Source: Chryseobacterium contaminans (lineage in GTDB: Bacteria > Bacteroidota > Bacteroidia > Flavobacteriales > Weeksellaceae). From it: 50,407 nucleotides of DNA. The notes beneath the pieces are model-generated. The model was not told the origin of the DNA, did not search any database, and was given only the letters and a program-made list of their open reading frames with translations. Shown here one piece after another: positions 6,163 through 15,021 of the stretch (position 1 is the stretch's first letter; every line of letters begins with the position of its first letter). A program made the translations under genes and the position numbers. The DNA lies in the NCBI RefSeq assembly GCF_001684955.1, contig NZ_MAYF01000079.1, positions 1 through 50,407 of the forward strand, in the 5' to 3' direction.

Positions 6163-8835
6163 TTATTTAATCACCAGTTTACTATTGTAGACTCCTTTTG
6201 AAGAGCTTATGCTGATTACATATACTCCTTTTGGTGCATTAATATTCAGTTCTTTGGTATTATTTCCTTCACTCTGATAAGCTGATGAATGAATCAGTCT
6301 TCCGCTTGCATCCAATACATTCACTTTCACTTCACCTTTTATATTCTGAGATTTAATAAAGAAATGACCATCACTTGGGTTTGGATATACTTTAATATCA
6401 TCGGCTAAAGGAGAAGATGCTTCTCTTGTGGCCAAAGTACCTGTCTCACGGGTACATACCTGAAGACTCCATCCTGTAATGGTTCCTGCATCTCCTGTAA
6501 AATTATCTGATGCGAATAATTTCCACTGTCCCTGTGCTGGATGTCCTACAAAAATACCTAATGTTTCATTAGACTTCACTTCCCCCTGAATTGGAGTTGC
6601 ACAGGTAGCAGCAGAACCTGCATCACTAAAGGTAGCTTGAATATTATCCTGGGAGCCACATTGCCTGTTCCAAACAAGAGCGGATGTTCCCATTGGTCCC
6701 TCTATTCCTATTGACAGATCTTTTACATAAGGGTGGGTAACTACAGGGCTAACTTTAATTTTGGTAATAATTCCTGTATTATTAACCATTAAAGGAACTG
6801 AAACCATAGGTGATGAAATAGCTGCATCTCCACCCGGGCCATCAGTAATTGGTACCGGATTACCATTATAGGTATATGTTGCACAGCTTTCTCCTGTAAC
6901 TGAATAATCAATTACAAAACTTGGGCTCACAGCATAGTAAATATTATTAACGGCTTCTATCAAAATAAAAGCATTCGCTGAGGTAGAACCTGCAGGAATA
7001 GTTATTTGTTCAGTACCATCGTTAGGAGTATTAGCTGCAATAACAGTAAAAGTCTGCCCTCCGTCTTTTGATAATTTAATATTAACATTTTCCGTATTAA
7101 CAGGAGCCTGATTGGTATTAGCAACACCCCAGGTTACAGTAAATACTCCTCCGGAACTCAATGACTGTCCAAATGTTGGTGCAGTAACCTTAAATGGTCC
7201 AGAATCTGCGTTTACAGTCACAAGCATTCCATCTCTATTTGTTTGCGGATCTAATGGACTATTATTTCTTACCGTAATATCAAAATTAAGACTTCTTCCT
7301 ACACTAGATACGGTTTCCCATTTTGTCGTTAAGACTCCAGCCAATACTTTATTAAAGTCCGGAAAATATCTTGTTAAGGAACTTATGGGTTTCACAGATC
7401 TAAAAGTAGGCCCAGATGGTTTTGCAGCATAAGGAATGGAATTACTAGCAAACTGGCCTGCCGCCGGGTCCATTTGTTCCCATGTATAAGTGTATGAAGA
7501 ACTATTAGTATCAGCCGTGGTTCCTTTTAATACAAAAGGTGTAGATTTAGGAATTGTATAATCTGCTCCAGCACTTACAGATGGAGCTGCCCCAGTAAAA
7601 GGAGTATTAACCCCACAAGTAATACTGTTGATTTTATTTTTTATTTCAGTGATATTGAAAGATTGATAATAATCATCCGAATTAAACTGAACATCATAGC
7701 TATTAGTAATCCCTGTATAAGCCATAATTGAGGAGCCGCTTCCTGGCTCTACCAGAGAGTTCGGATCACCTGAGCCATTTTTATAACTGTAAGAGTGATT
7801 GGCTCCCAGCTGATGCCCCATTTCATGAGCTACATAATCTATGTCAAAGTTGTCTCCTTCCGGATAGTTACTTGCCGTCCATCCTTTTGCTTTTGTAGCA
7901 TTATCACATATATCTCCCGGCGCATAACCATTTCCATCTTCTCTATCAAATATATGCCCCATGTCATAATTTTCTGACCCTATTTTTGTATCAATATCAC
8001 TTTGTACACCTGATATTTCGTCTCCTTGAGGATAGGGGTCGGTAGCTGCACTTGTATAAATAATAAGGTCATTATTGGCAACTAAATTGAAATGAAGGGA
8101 TAAGTCTTTTTCAAAAACGCTGTTCATACGCGTAAGGCTCGCATTCATTGCAGCTAGTACAACTGCTTTCTTCTCAGCTTCAGTAGCTGTGGCAGGAAGA
8201 GCTGCTCCGGTTATATGATATTCTGCGTACTCATGGGTACAAGCTATAGCCAATCTGAAAGTATTAAAACCGGCCGTCTTTTTATTTACAGCATTGTTTT
8301 TTTTTTCAAGAGTACTTTCTATTGCTTTCTCTGTTGTGGAGCATTCAAAAGGTTCTTTATCCTGCCCTCTTCTTGCATTGGAATCGAAAACAGCATATAC
8401 TGTTCTGTCTTCTGTATAAGGTTCAATAAACTCTGACATTCCTGAACGGGTGATCATGGAAGAAAATCCCACTGGTGAGAGGCTGAATCTTAAATATACG
8501 CTAGGATCTTCCAAAGCAGTTCCTACATAGGATTTAATATCAGGATATTTTGCCTGTAATTCAGGAGCCATATTAGAATACTCCCAAACCTGGAACTTTT
8601 CCAGCTTACCTTTAGCATTAGGAAGAGAAATAACTGCTCCTTTTTGACCTGAAAGACGGGCAGGTGCATTTTTCAGAAGTTGTTGGAGCTGATTGGCATC
8701 AAGTGAATAAAGTCCTGAAAATTCGAGTTTTTCCTGAGATTTTTTAACTTTTTGGGCCCTAATTTCGGTCCTCTTCCACTGTGAAAATCCCAGGAAAGGA
8801 ATCATCAGTGCGAAAATAAAGAAATAATGTTTCAT
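6163..8835 (-). CDS. Reprolysin-like zinc metallopeptidase with P-domain and T9SS type A sorting domain
   Basis: The signal peptide MKHYFFIFALMIPFLGFSQ is followed by a propeptide of about 170 residues. The catalytic domain has the metzincin motif HEMGHQLGANH: His337, Glu338, His341 and His347 bind zinc or catalyse. The Met-turn is in SSIMAYTG (Met371). After Ig/fibronectin-like regions, residues about 660-790 form a proprotein-convertase P-domain (KDLSIGIEGPMGTSALVW, WKLFASDNFTGDAGTITGWS). The last 75 residues, from VYPNPSDGHFFIK to NSKLVIK, are a type A T9SS C-terminal sorting domain. The enzyme would be secreted or anchored at the cell surface by T9SS after propeptide removal. It is a single gene divergent from the MerR regulator, which may or may not control it. 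The natural substrate is unknown. Confidence 0.93.
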   Translation of the reverse strand: MKHYFFIFALMIPFLGFSQWKRTEIRAQKVKKSQEKLEFSGLYSLDANQLQQLLKNAPARLSGQKGAVISLPNAKGKLEKFQVWEYSNMAPELQAKYPDIKSYVGTALEDPSVYLRFSLSPVGFSSMITRSGMSEFIEPYTEDRTVYAVFDSNARRGQDKEPFECSTTEKAIESTLEKKNNAVNKKTAGFNTFRLAIACTHEYAEYHITGAALPATATEAEKKAVVLAAMNASLTRMNSVFEKDLSLHFNLVANNDLIIYTSAATDPYPQGDEISGVQSDIDTKIGSENYDMGHIFDREDGNGYAPGDICDNATKAKGWTASNYPEGDNFDIDYVAHEMGHQLGANHSYSYKNGSGDPNSLVEPGSGSSIMAYTGITNSYDVQFNSDDYYQSFNITEIKNKINSITCGVNTPFTGAAPSVSAGADYTIPKSTPFVLKGTTADTNSSSYTYTWEQMDPAAGQFASNSIPYAAKPSGPTFRSVKPISSLTRYFPDFNKVLAGVLTTKWETVSSVGRSLNFDITVRNNSPLDPQTNRDGMLVTVNADSGPFKVTAPTFGQSLSSGGVFTVTWGVANTNQAPVNTENVNIKLSKDGGQTFTVIAANTPNDGTEQITIPAGSTSANAFILIEAVNNIYYAVSPSFVIDYSVTGESCATYTYNGNPVPITDGPGGDAAISSPMVSVPLMVNNTGIITKIKVSPVVTHPYVKDLSIGIEGPMGTSALVWNRQCGSQDNIQATFSDAGSAATCATPIQGEVKSNETLGIFVGHPAQGQWKLFASDNFTGDAGTITGWSLQVCTRETGTLATREASSPLADDIKVYPNPSDGHFFIKSQNIKGEVKVNVLDASGRLIHSSAYQSEGNNTKELNINAPKGVYVISISSSKGVYNSKLVIK

Positions 8836-8964
8836 ATCATTGTAGTTTTTTGTGTTTCATTAAGTTATAAAAAATATCATTTATTTTATATTTTTTTCAC
8901 AACATAAGGATATTTTTATTTACTGATTAAAAATTCAGGTTATAGCAGTACTTTGCAAGATATA

Positions 8965-8997
8965 TTTGGATGAAACTTTAAAAAATTTTTATCTTTG
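8965..8997 (+). promoter_or_regulatory. Promoter of the merR-type gene (TTTG-N21-TATCTTTG)
   Basis: TTTG at 8965-8968 and TATCTTTG at 8990-8997 are separated by 21 bases, a full match to the Bacteroidota -33/-7 arrangement. The start codon follows 18 bases later. Confidence 0.7.
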
Positions 8998-9015
8998 AAG
9001 TTTAGGAGCTGTAAA

Positions 9016-9360
9016 ATGAAAATAAACTTACCTGATAAACTGTATTATTCCATAGGAGAAGTCGCTAAAGCATTCGATGTAAACACTTCATTAATACGCT
9101 ATTGGGAACAGGAGTTTCCTATCATCAAACCTAAAAAGAATAAAAAAGGAAACCGCTATTTTACTCCTGAGGATATCAAGAACCTGCAGATGATCTATCA
9201 TTTGGTTAAAGAAAAAGGATATACGCTGGATGGAGCGCGTGTTGCTTTAACTACCAACAGTAAAATTTCTGAAACCATCACTATTATTGACCGCCTTGAG
9301 TTTGTAAAAGCTGAACTTTTAAAGCTGAAAGAATCACTGGGTGATAGAGACACTGAATAA
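9016..9360 (+). CDS. MerR-family transcriptional regulator
   Basis: This 114-residue protein has an N-terminal winged helix: YYSIGEVAKAFDVNTSLIRY, then WEQEFPIIKPKKNKKGNRYF and TPEDIKNLQMIYHLVKEKGY. This is the MerR DNA-binding fold without a long effector domain. I start it at ATG 9016, because AGGAG at 9004-9008 sits seven bases upstream and the promoter box at 8990-8997 rules out the in-frame TTG at 8995. The C-terminal helix (ITIIDRLEFVKAELLKLKES) would form the dimer coiled coil. There are no metal-binding cysteines, so it is not a classical mercury or zinc sensor. This small MerR type is widespread in Bacteroidota; its targets are not known to me. The helix-hairpin-helix protein follows on the same strand after about 150 bases. 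Confidence 0.9.
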   Translation: MKINLPDKLYYSIGEVAKAFDVNTSLIRYWEQEFPIIKPKKNKKGNRYFTPEDIKNLQMIYHLVKEKGYTLDGARVALTTNSKISETITIIDRLEFVKAELLKLKESLGDRDTE

Positions 9361-9514
9361 TTTCTTCTACTTTTCTTTAAATCATTCTACGCCAAAGAAT
9401 ATAAGGTATTAATTTTTAACAGATTACACTTTTCTATATTCTAAATTCAACCATTTCAACAGCCACTATTGTCATGTGTGGTTTTTATCAATATGTTTAT
9501 GCTTTATACACATA

Positions 9515-10795
9515 ATGAGAAAAAACTATTACCAAAAACTGGCTTTTATGGTCATTTTACTGACTATTTTATTGGCTTTTCAGAAGTATACCAGCAGGGA
9601 TAAAGAATCTTTTCCTGAGGCAAAATTTATTACCACTTCTTCAACTACTCACAATCTAGCAGATTTTGATCCTAATGTTTTAACTCCGGAACGGTGGCAA
9701 AAGCTTGGCTTTTCTGAAAAACAGGCATCTATTATTCTTAAATATAAAGAGATTGTAGGCGGAACTTTCACATCGAAAGAGCAGCTCAAAAAATGCTATG
9801 CAATTTCTGATGAAAAATTTGAAGAAATAAAACCTTTCATACTTCTTCCTGAGTTTTCTGCAAAGGATAATTCAAAACGCTTTAACAGCTTTGAAAAGAA
9901 AGAGATCATAGTAACCGGAAAGTTCAACCCTGATCTCAAAACTGTTCATGATTGGATCAAAATGGGGTTCAGTGAAAAGCAGGCCGAAGCTATTCTAAAA
10001 TATAAAAGTTATCTTGGCGGAAGCTTTATCAGCAAAGAAAAATTCAGAGAATGCTTTATCATTTCCCCGGAAAATTACAACAAACTAGTGCCTTATTTAT
10101 TGTTACCTGCGAAAACTCCTGAGAGTTTTAAGATGTCTGCCACTCAATATTCTGAAAAAATAAAAGTAAAATATTATAATTTTGATCCGAACCGTTTGGA
10201 TGCTGAGGGTTGGAAAGCACTTGGCTTTTCTGAAAAACAGGCCCAAACTATTGTTAATTACCGTGATAAAAATCTCCGCGGCAGTTTTAAAAATATAGAT
10301 GATATTCAAAAATGTTTTGTGATTTCTTCAGAAAAATTCCAGGAGATGAAATCTTTTATAAAGCTTAATCCGGAAACTATAAAGAAAGAGGATATACAGC
10401 AGGAAAAAACGGATTTTTCAAAAACAGATCTCAATACTATTACTTTTAAACAGCTTATAGAGTTTGGACTGGATGAAAAGAGTGCCGGTTCCATGATTGG
10501 CTTTAGAAAAAAGCTGAGAGGTTTTGTTATCAAACAGCAGATTCTGGACACTTATGATATTGATAAGGAATTGGTTCAAAAATTAATATCCATTGCACCG
10601 TTAGATGCTTCCAATGTGCCTAAATATAGCTTAGTGGAAGCTCCTGAAGATTGGCTGAAAGACCATCCCTATTTCAAATATTCTGCAGATAAAATTATTT
10701 TCTACAGGACAACCTATCCTGATGATAAGAAAATTCTAAAGTTTTTGAAATTAAAACCTGAATATGAAGAAAGAATGAAACTATACTTAAAATAA
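9515..10795 (+). CDS. Membrane-anchored helix-hairpin-helix repeat protein (ComEA-like)
   Basis: I start at the ATG giving MRKNYYQKLAF, since the upstream in-frame GTG lacks a ribosome site and would add a second hydrophobic run. Residues 8-20 form one membrane anchor. The rest has four homologous units of about 75 residues, each with a helix-hairpin-helix: GFSEKQASIILKYKEIVGG, GFSEKQAEAILKYKSYLGG, GFSEKQAQTIVNYRDKNLRG and GLDEKSAGSMIGFRKKLRG. In ComEA such motifs bind incoming double-stranded DNA without sequence preference at the cell surface during transformation. Four copies are more than the usual one or two. The role here, DNA uptake or other DNA binding outside the membrane, is inferred. 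It ends at a strong shared terminator and follows the MerR gene. Confidence 0.82.
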   Translation: MRKNYYQKLAFMVILLTILLAFQKYTSRDKESFPEAKFITTSSTTHNLADFDPNVLTPERWQKLGFSEKQASIILKYKEIVGGTFTSKEQLKKCYAISDEKFEEIKPFILLPEFSAKDNSKRFNSFEKKEIIVTGKFNPDLKTVHDWIKMGFSEKQAEAILKYKSYLGGSFISKEKFRECFIISPENYNKLVPYLLLPAKTPESFKMSATQYSEKIKVKYYNFDPNRLDAEGWKALGFSEKQAQTIVNYRDKNLRGSFKNIDDIQKCFVISSEKFQEMKSFIKLNPETIKKEDIQQEKTDFSKTDLNTITFKQLIEFGLDEKSAGSMIGFRKKLRGFVIKQQILDTYDIDKELVQKLISIAPLDASNVPKYSLVEAPEDWLKDHPYFKYSADKIIFYRTTYPDDKKILKFLKLKPEYEERMKLYLK

Positions 10796-10840
10796 GACGA
10801 TCACTAAATATATTATTTAAACAGTTAATCATATCAACAA

Positions 10841-10879
10841 AAAACTCCCCAAACAAGTACTTTTATTTTGGGGAGTTTT
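10841..10879. terminator. Bidirectional terminator between HHH protein and beta-propeller lipoprotein
   Basis: A perfect 13-base-pair stem, AAAACTCCCCAAA at 10841-10853 with TTTGGGGAGTTTT at 10867-10879, has a 13-base loop and A/T runs on both sides. It serves the two convergent genes. Confidence 0.88.
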
Positions 10880-10901
10880 ACTCTGAAATATTCGTTTATT
10901 T

Positions 10902-12125
10902 TTAATGATGCATATAATTACTGGGGCCATTGGTTCCTTCGATGGATTCCGGAAGCATTCCGTATTTAGAACGTAAGTTAACAGTTCCCAGCGTTTTTCC
11001 CGTTTCAATCTCAATGACACTAATGGTTCCTGAATTCAGGTTAGGAAGATCCAGCAGGTTATTTTGTACTGCTACTACTTCTTTTCCTTTTTTGGTTTTA
11101 AAGAAAACCATATGATGGGCTCCTTTATCTGCAGTAAGAGTTTTTAAAAGTTTTAGATTGGGAAGATTACTGATATCAAATACCAGAACTTTTCCAGGAT
11201 CTGCAAAGCTTACATAAAGCCGGTTGTTATCATCAATATACATTTCGAGTGTCCAGCCTAATCCCTGTTTACTGCCATCAAATATTTTGGTAAAAGCATC
11301 ATATTTCTTGGTTGTAGCATTGTAGGGAGCAATCCAGATATCACCGCCAAGCATTGTTGTGGCAAGGGCATACTGCGGAAACTTACCACGGAGTAATAAC
11401 ACTTCGACAGGGCTGGACAAATCTGTTGGAGAGTCGGCAACCTGATAAGTTTCTTTTAATTCATATGTATTCAGATCTATTAAGGTACAGGTATTTCCAA
11501 ATCCGCTGGTAAGATCCGGATGAATGGTAGAAGTAACCATCATGAGTCCTTTTTCTTCATTCACAGAAATACCATGCGGATACATGATAAACTTATTGGG
11601 ATTATCCTGAATTGGAGCCTTAATGGTTTTGATAAGCTTATTATTACTGGCATTAAAGACCCCTACACTCCCATCTTTCAGACCTCCTGCTCCCCCCATA
11701 AAAGTCATAAAGAATCTTCCGTCATTGGTGAAAAATAAATTTTCTCCTACTGTATTCTCACCTGTATCAATAGGGGTTGCGCTTACTAATTTGGGCTGTC
11801 CGATCTTGTCTTTTTCCGCTTTTATTTCGTAGAGATAACTGCCTCCCAAAGCAGTTGAATACAATTTATTTTTGCTCTGGTTATAATAAAGGTGGTGAGG
11901 CAGAACGCCAACTCCTAATTCAAGTTTGCTGCTGATGTTTCCAAAATCCGGAGCTTCAGGATCAAGCTCTATCACAGCTATACCGTCCGATTGCCCTGTG
12001 AGACTTCTATAGTCAATAAAAAAAGCAGTGTCATGGGGAATCTCCTGATGATTATCGTCCTGACAATTAGATAATATCATCAGCATCATGAGGAATAAGG
12101 GAACTTTGTTGAATTTTAATTTCAT
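10902..12125 (-). CDS. Beta-propeller lipoprotein, YncE/SBP56-like
   Basis: The signal peptide MKLKFNKVPLFLMMLMILSNC puts the lipidated cysteine at 21. It is followed by QDDNHQE, an acidic stretch like the lipoprotein export signal described in Capnocytophaga and Flavobacterium, so surface exposure is plausible. The mature protein has repeated blade motifs, for example SKNKLYSTALGGSYLYEIK, GRFFMTFMGGAGGLKDGSV, NKFIMYPHGISVNEEKGLM and NRLYVSFADPGKVLVFDIS, fitting a seven-bladed propeller of the YncE or selenium-binding-protein-like class. HHLYY and GAHHMVFF histidine pairs could bind a metal but this is not established. No enzymatic motif is recognised. It is a single gene with a strong shared terminator. 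Fold call is fairly sure; function is unknown. Confidence 0.75.
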   Translation of the reverse strand: MKLKFNKVPLFLMMLMILSNCQDDNHQEIPHDTAFFIDYRSLTGQSDGIAVIELDPEAPDFGNISSKLELGVGVLPHHLYYNQSKNKLYSTALGGSYLYEIKAEKDKIGQPKLVSATPIDTGENTVGENLFFTNDGRFFMTFMGGAGGLKDGSVGVFNASNNKLIKTIKAPIQDNPNKFIMYPHGISVNEEKGLMMVTSTIHPDLTSGFGNTCTLIDLNTYELKETYQVADSPTDLSSPVEVLLLRGKFPQYALATTMLGGDIWIAPYNATTKKYDAFTKIFDGSKQGLGWTLEMYIDDNNRLYVSFADPGKVLVFDISNLPNLKLLKTLTADKGAHHMVFFKTKKGKEVVAVQNNLLDLPNLNSGTISVIEIETGKTLGTVNLRSKYGMLPESIEGTNGPSNYMHH

Positions 12126-12298
12126 GATTTTCAGTTATTTAGTTATTTACATTATAAATATAACATAATTTATACGAAAAATAGAAAATATTACACCAAT
12201 ATGGGAATTTTGTAAATAGTAATTCCAAAACACTCTATTCAATCTTTTACTCTATAGCTAAATAATAATCATGATGAAAATTGTATGTTGCAAAAAAA

Positions 12299-12323
12299 TA
12301 AGCAGGAAATAATTTCCTGCTTA
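12299..12323 (-). terminator. Terminator of the ftsX-to-rluF operon
   Basis: Perfect 12-base arms, TAAGCAGGAAAT at 12299-12310 and ATTTCCTGCTTA at 12312-12323, lie just after the rluF stop. They are flanked by A-runs that become a U-tract on the minus-strand transcript. Confidence 0.85.
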
Positions 12324-12335
12324 ATAATTATAATT

Positions 12336-13058
12336 TTAATCGAATGTTTTACTTGAATCTGTTAACAGAGTATTTAATGTGTTCAGTTCATCCTCTGTTA
12401 AGTCTCTCCATTTTCCGATAGGGAGATCTAGTTTTATATTCATGATACGAATTCTTTTCAGTTTTTTCACTTCGTATCCCAGATATTCACACATTCTACG
12501 GATCTGTCTGTTTAAGCCTTGTGTAAGAATAATTCTGAAGTTCATTTCATCAATTTTCTCCACCTCACATTTCCTGGTAACTGTGTCCAGAATTGGAACT
12601 CCATTTCTCATTTTTTCAAGAAATCTTGGAGTAATCGGCTTATCTACACGTACCAGATATTCTTTTTCGTGGTTATTTCTTGCACGAAGGATTTTATTCA
12701 CGATATCACCATCACTGGTTAAAAGAATAAGTCCTTCACTAGGCTTATCAAGTCTTCCGATCGGGAAGATTCTTTTCGGATGGTTGATATAATCTACGAT
12801 ATTATTCTTTTCACGCTTAGTATCTGTAGTACACACAATTCCTACAGGTTTATTGAAAGCAATATAAACAGGTTTTTCCTGTGGCTCCCTGATAGGTTTT
12901 CCGTCTACTTCCACAAGGTCTTCATCAGAAACTTTTGTTCCTAATTCAGGTATTTTACCATTAATCTTTATTCTTCCTTCCTCCAGCAGTTTATCAGCCG
13001 CTCTTCTCGAACAGTACCCTACTTCTGATAAATATTTATTAATACGTGTCTTTTCCAT
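12336..13058 (-). CDS. rluF: 23S rRNA pseudouridine synthase, RluF type
   Basis: An S4 RNA-binding domain ([20 protein letters not shown], residues 6-25) is followed by an RsuA/RluB/E/F catalytic domain. The catalytic loop is [19 protein letters not shown] with Asp104 as nucleophile. The stretches [33 protein letters not shown] and [20 protein letters not shown] match RluF more closely than RluB or RluE. RluF makes pseudouridine at 2604 (and 2605) of E. coli 23S rRNA. It is the last gene of the operon, 28 bases after truB, so two pseudouridine synthases are co-transcribed. The exact target base in this organism is inferred. Confidence 0.88.
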   Translation of the reverse strand: MEKTRINKYLSEVGYCSRRAADKLLEEGRIKINGKIPELGTKVSDEDLVEVDGKPIREPQEKPVYIAFNKPVGIVCTTDTKREKNNIVDYINHPKRIFPIGRLDKPSEGLILLTSDGDIVNKILRARNNHEKEYLVRVDKPITPRFLEKMRNGVPILDTVTRKCEVEKIDEMNFRIILTQGLNRQIRRMCEYLGYEVKKLKRIRIMNIKLDLPIGKWRDLTEDELNTLNTLLTDSSKTFD

Positions 13059-13086
13059 TAGCTTCTACCGTAGTTGGTATGATTTT

Positions 13087-13785
13087 TCATTCACCTTGAA
13101 ATCTGAAATCGTTATTTAAAAACTGATCTGTAGCATCTTCAATTTTATAGTCTCCGATTTTGGTTCTTCTTAATTGGGTTAAATAAGCTCCTACTCCCAG
13201 TTCCTGACCAATATCATGGGCAAGACTTCTGATATAAGTTCCTTTTGAACATCCAACCGTAAAGCTTACCAAAGGAAAATCAATTTTGATATCGCTGATA
13301 TAATGAATGGTTGTTTTTCTGGATTTCATTTCCACTTCCTCTCCTGCCCTTGCCAGATTATAGGCTCTTTCACCATCAATCTTTATGGCTGAATACACCG
13401 GGGGTTTTTGTTCAATCTCTCCCACAAATTTTTCCAACGCTTCTTTTACCTGCTGTTCTGTGATATGCGAAATATCCTGATGAAGAATTTCCGGTTTTTC
13501 AGTATCATAGGATTCTGTCTGAACTCCTATTTTAATCTCAGTCCAATATTCTTTCGGGGCATCCTGAATTTCAGGGATCTTTTTGGTAAATTTTCCGCAG
13601 CAGACAATCAGAAGACCTGTAGCTCTTGGATCCAGCGTTCCTGCATGTCCTATTTTAAATTTTTTAGGAAGGTCAAACTCCCTTTTCAATTTGTATTTCA
13701 TTTTATTGACAGCCTGGAAGGAAGTCCAGTCCAGAGGCTTATCCAATAAAAATATGTATCCTGATTTCAGTTCTTCCGCCGTCAT
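13087..13785 (-). CDS. truB: tRNA pseudouridine(55) synthase TruB
   Basis: TruB converts U55 in the T-loop of tRNAs to pseudouridine. The signature GHAGTLDPRATGLLIVCCG (from residue 46) carries the catalytic Asp52. Other family segments are KPLDWTSFQAVNKMK, QKPPVYSAIKIDGERAYNLA and CSKGTYIRSLAHDIGQELG. It lacks the C-terminal PUA extension of longer TruB proteins, and its 232 residues are usual in Bacteroidota. It lies 21 bases after uppP and 28 before rluF in one operon. Confidence 0.95.
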   Translation of the reverse strand: MTAEELKSGYIFLLDKPLDWTSFQAVNKMKYKLKREFDLPKKFKIGHAGTLDPRATGLLIVCCGKFTKKIPEIQDAPKEYWTEIKIGVQTESYDTEKPEILHQDISHITEQQVKEALEKFVGEIEQKPPVYSAIKIDGERAYNLARAGEEVEMKSRKTTIHYISDIKIDFPLVSFTVGCSKGTYIRSLAHDIGQELGVGAYLTQLRRTKIGDYKIEDATDQFLNNDFRFQGE

Positions 13786-13806
13786 GAATGGATATATAAA
13801 TATTTT

Positions 13807-14625
13807 TTATTTAAAGAAATAAAAATAGATTAATAAGGCAATTCCTACGAAAATACGGTACCATCCCCAAGGTTTGAAACCATATTTGTTAAGTACTCCG
13901 ATGAAGGCTTTGATCGCGATAAGTGCTACAATAAATGCAACAACATTCCCAATTACAAAGATCATAATATGATCCTGTGAAGCCATAATCATTTCGTATC
14001 CTTTCTGAGGATTAGCCGTTTCTTTTCCCCATGTTTTTACAAAAACGGAATACACCGTTACGGCCAACATCGTAGGCACAGCAAGGAAGAAAGAGAATTC
14101 TGCAGCAGCTTTCCTCGTAAGTCCCTGTGCCATCCCGCCAATAATGGAAGCAGCACTACGGCTTGTTCCAGGCATCATAGCCAGACACTGCCAGAATCCG
14201 ATGGTTACTGCATTTCTTATGGTAATTCCTTTTTCATCGTCAATCTTAGGATTTTTAAACCATTTATCAGCAAATAATAAAACCACTCCGCCTAATACCA
14301 GTACTGAAGAAATAGCAATCTGGTTTCCCAGGACGGCTTCAATTTTATCATCAAATAAATATCCAAGAACTAAAGCCGGAACTACTGCAAACGCCAACTT
14401 AAAGTAAAACTGAATATTTTTAAGATCGAAAAACTTTTTCCAATAAGCTACAACAACAGAAAGGATTGCTCCAAACTGTATGGAAACCTGAAACATTTTT
14501 AAAAATTCATCATCGGGCATTCCCAGTAAATTGGCAGTGAACCCCATGTGTGCTGTAGATGAAATAGGAAGATACTCTGTCAATCCTTCTACAATGGCAA
14601 TGATAATTGCTTTAATTAAATCCAT
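13807..14625 (-). CDS. uppP: Undecaprenyl-diphosphate phosphatase UppP (BacA)
   Basis: An integral membrane enzyme that recycles undecaprenyl pyrophosphate to the monophosphate carrier for peptidoglycan and other envelope polymers; it can give bacitracin tolerance. The two diagnostic motifs are present: VEGLTEYLPISSTAH (Glu13, Glu17, His26) and MPGTSRSAASIIGG (Arg156). At least seven hydrophobic segments are visible and the length of 272 is normal. It lies between DUF3098 and truB. An unusually long hairpin (14646-14704) fills the gap after DUF3098 and could uncouple or protect its message. Confidence 0.96.
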   Translation of the reverse strand: MDLIKAIIIAIVEGLTEYLPISSTAHMGFTANLLGMPDDEFLKMFQVSIQFGAILSVVVAYWKKFFDLKNIQFYFKLAFAVVPALVLGYLFDDKIEAVLGNQIAISSVLVLGGVVLLFADKWFKNPKIDDEKGITIRNAVTIGFWQCLAMMPGTSRSAASIIGGMAQGLTRKAAAEFSFFLAVPTMLAVTVYSVFVKTWGKETANPQKGYEMIMASQDHIMIFVIGNVVAFIVALIAIKAFIGVLNKYGFKPWGWYRIFVGIALLIYFYFFK

Positions 14626-14645
14626 GTTCTTATAAAAAAATTAAA

Positions 14646-14704
14646 AGATTAAGAGATTGAGATATTTAAAGTACTGGACTCTAAATGTCTTAATCTCTTA
14701 ATCT
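14646..14704. other. Long intercistronic hairpin between DUF3098 gene and uppP
   Basis: Arms 14646-14668 and 14682-14704 can pair over 23 positions. The outer 13 are perfect (AGATTAAGAGATT with AATCTCTTAATCT) and the inner ten include two G-U type pairs, closing a 13-base loop. It is not followed by a T-run in either direction, so it looks more like an mRNA processing or stability element, or a small palindromic repeat, than a terminator. Confidence 0.6.
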
Positions 14705-14722
14705 CAAAATATAAATTGTTAT

Positions 14723-15019
14723 TTATTTTCTTTTTAAAATAGCGTAGACTTCTATAACGAAACCTATCACAACAAATAACGGAGCGATTCTGATCCTTCT
14801 GATAGAAAAGATATCGTCATTCCATGAATTGGGATCAAGCTTACCATCCACGGTATTGGCGTCAGGTCCCATCATCAAAAGAAATCCGACCACAATAAAT
14901 GCCAGCCCGATCAGCATCCATTTAAAGTTCTGCTGTCCGAAATAGAACGTATTTTCCTGTGGCGCTTCTGCTTCACGTCCGAAGTCTGAAGCAGAAAATT
15001 TATTTGTTTTTTTGCTCAT
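14723..15019 (-). CDS. DUF3098 family membrane protein
   Basis: This 98-residue protein has two predicted membrane helices (WMLIGLAFIVVGFLLMM near residues 34-50 and APLFVVIGFVIEVYAIL near 79-95). The loop between them contains SWNDDIFSIRRIRIAP, which I recognise as DUF3098. No biochemical role is known to me. It starts two bases after the ftsX stop, and the ftsX-DUF3098-uppP order is common in Bacteroidota, suggesting an envelope or division role. Confidence 0.88.
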   Translation of the reverse strand: MSKKTNKFSASDFGREAEAPQENTFYFGQQNFKWMLIGLAFIVVGFLLMMGPDANTVDGKLDPNSWNDDIFSIRRIRIAPLFVVIGFVIEVYAILKRK

Positions 15020-15021
15020 TA

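Noticed and set aside
8995..9015. Earlier TTG start for the MerR gene
   Set aside because: The TTG lies within the TATCTTTG promoter box, so it cannot be on the transcript; the ATG with AGGAG upstream is better.
12379..12792. Plus-strand open frame of 137 codons opposite rluF
   Set aside because: It is wholly antisense to a certain gene, and the peptide has no family features.
14646..14704. Intrinsic terminator inside the ftsX operon
   Set aside because: The stem is strong but there is no T-run on either strand, and the downstream genes would have no clear promoter of their own.
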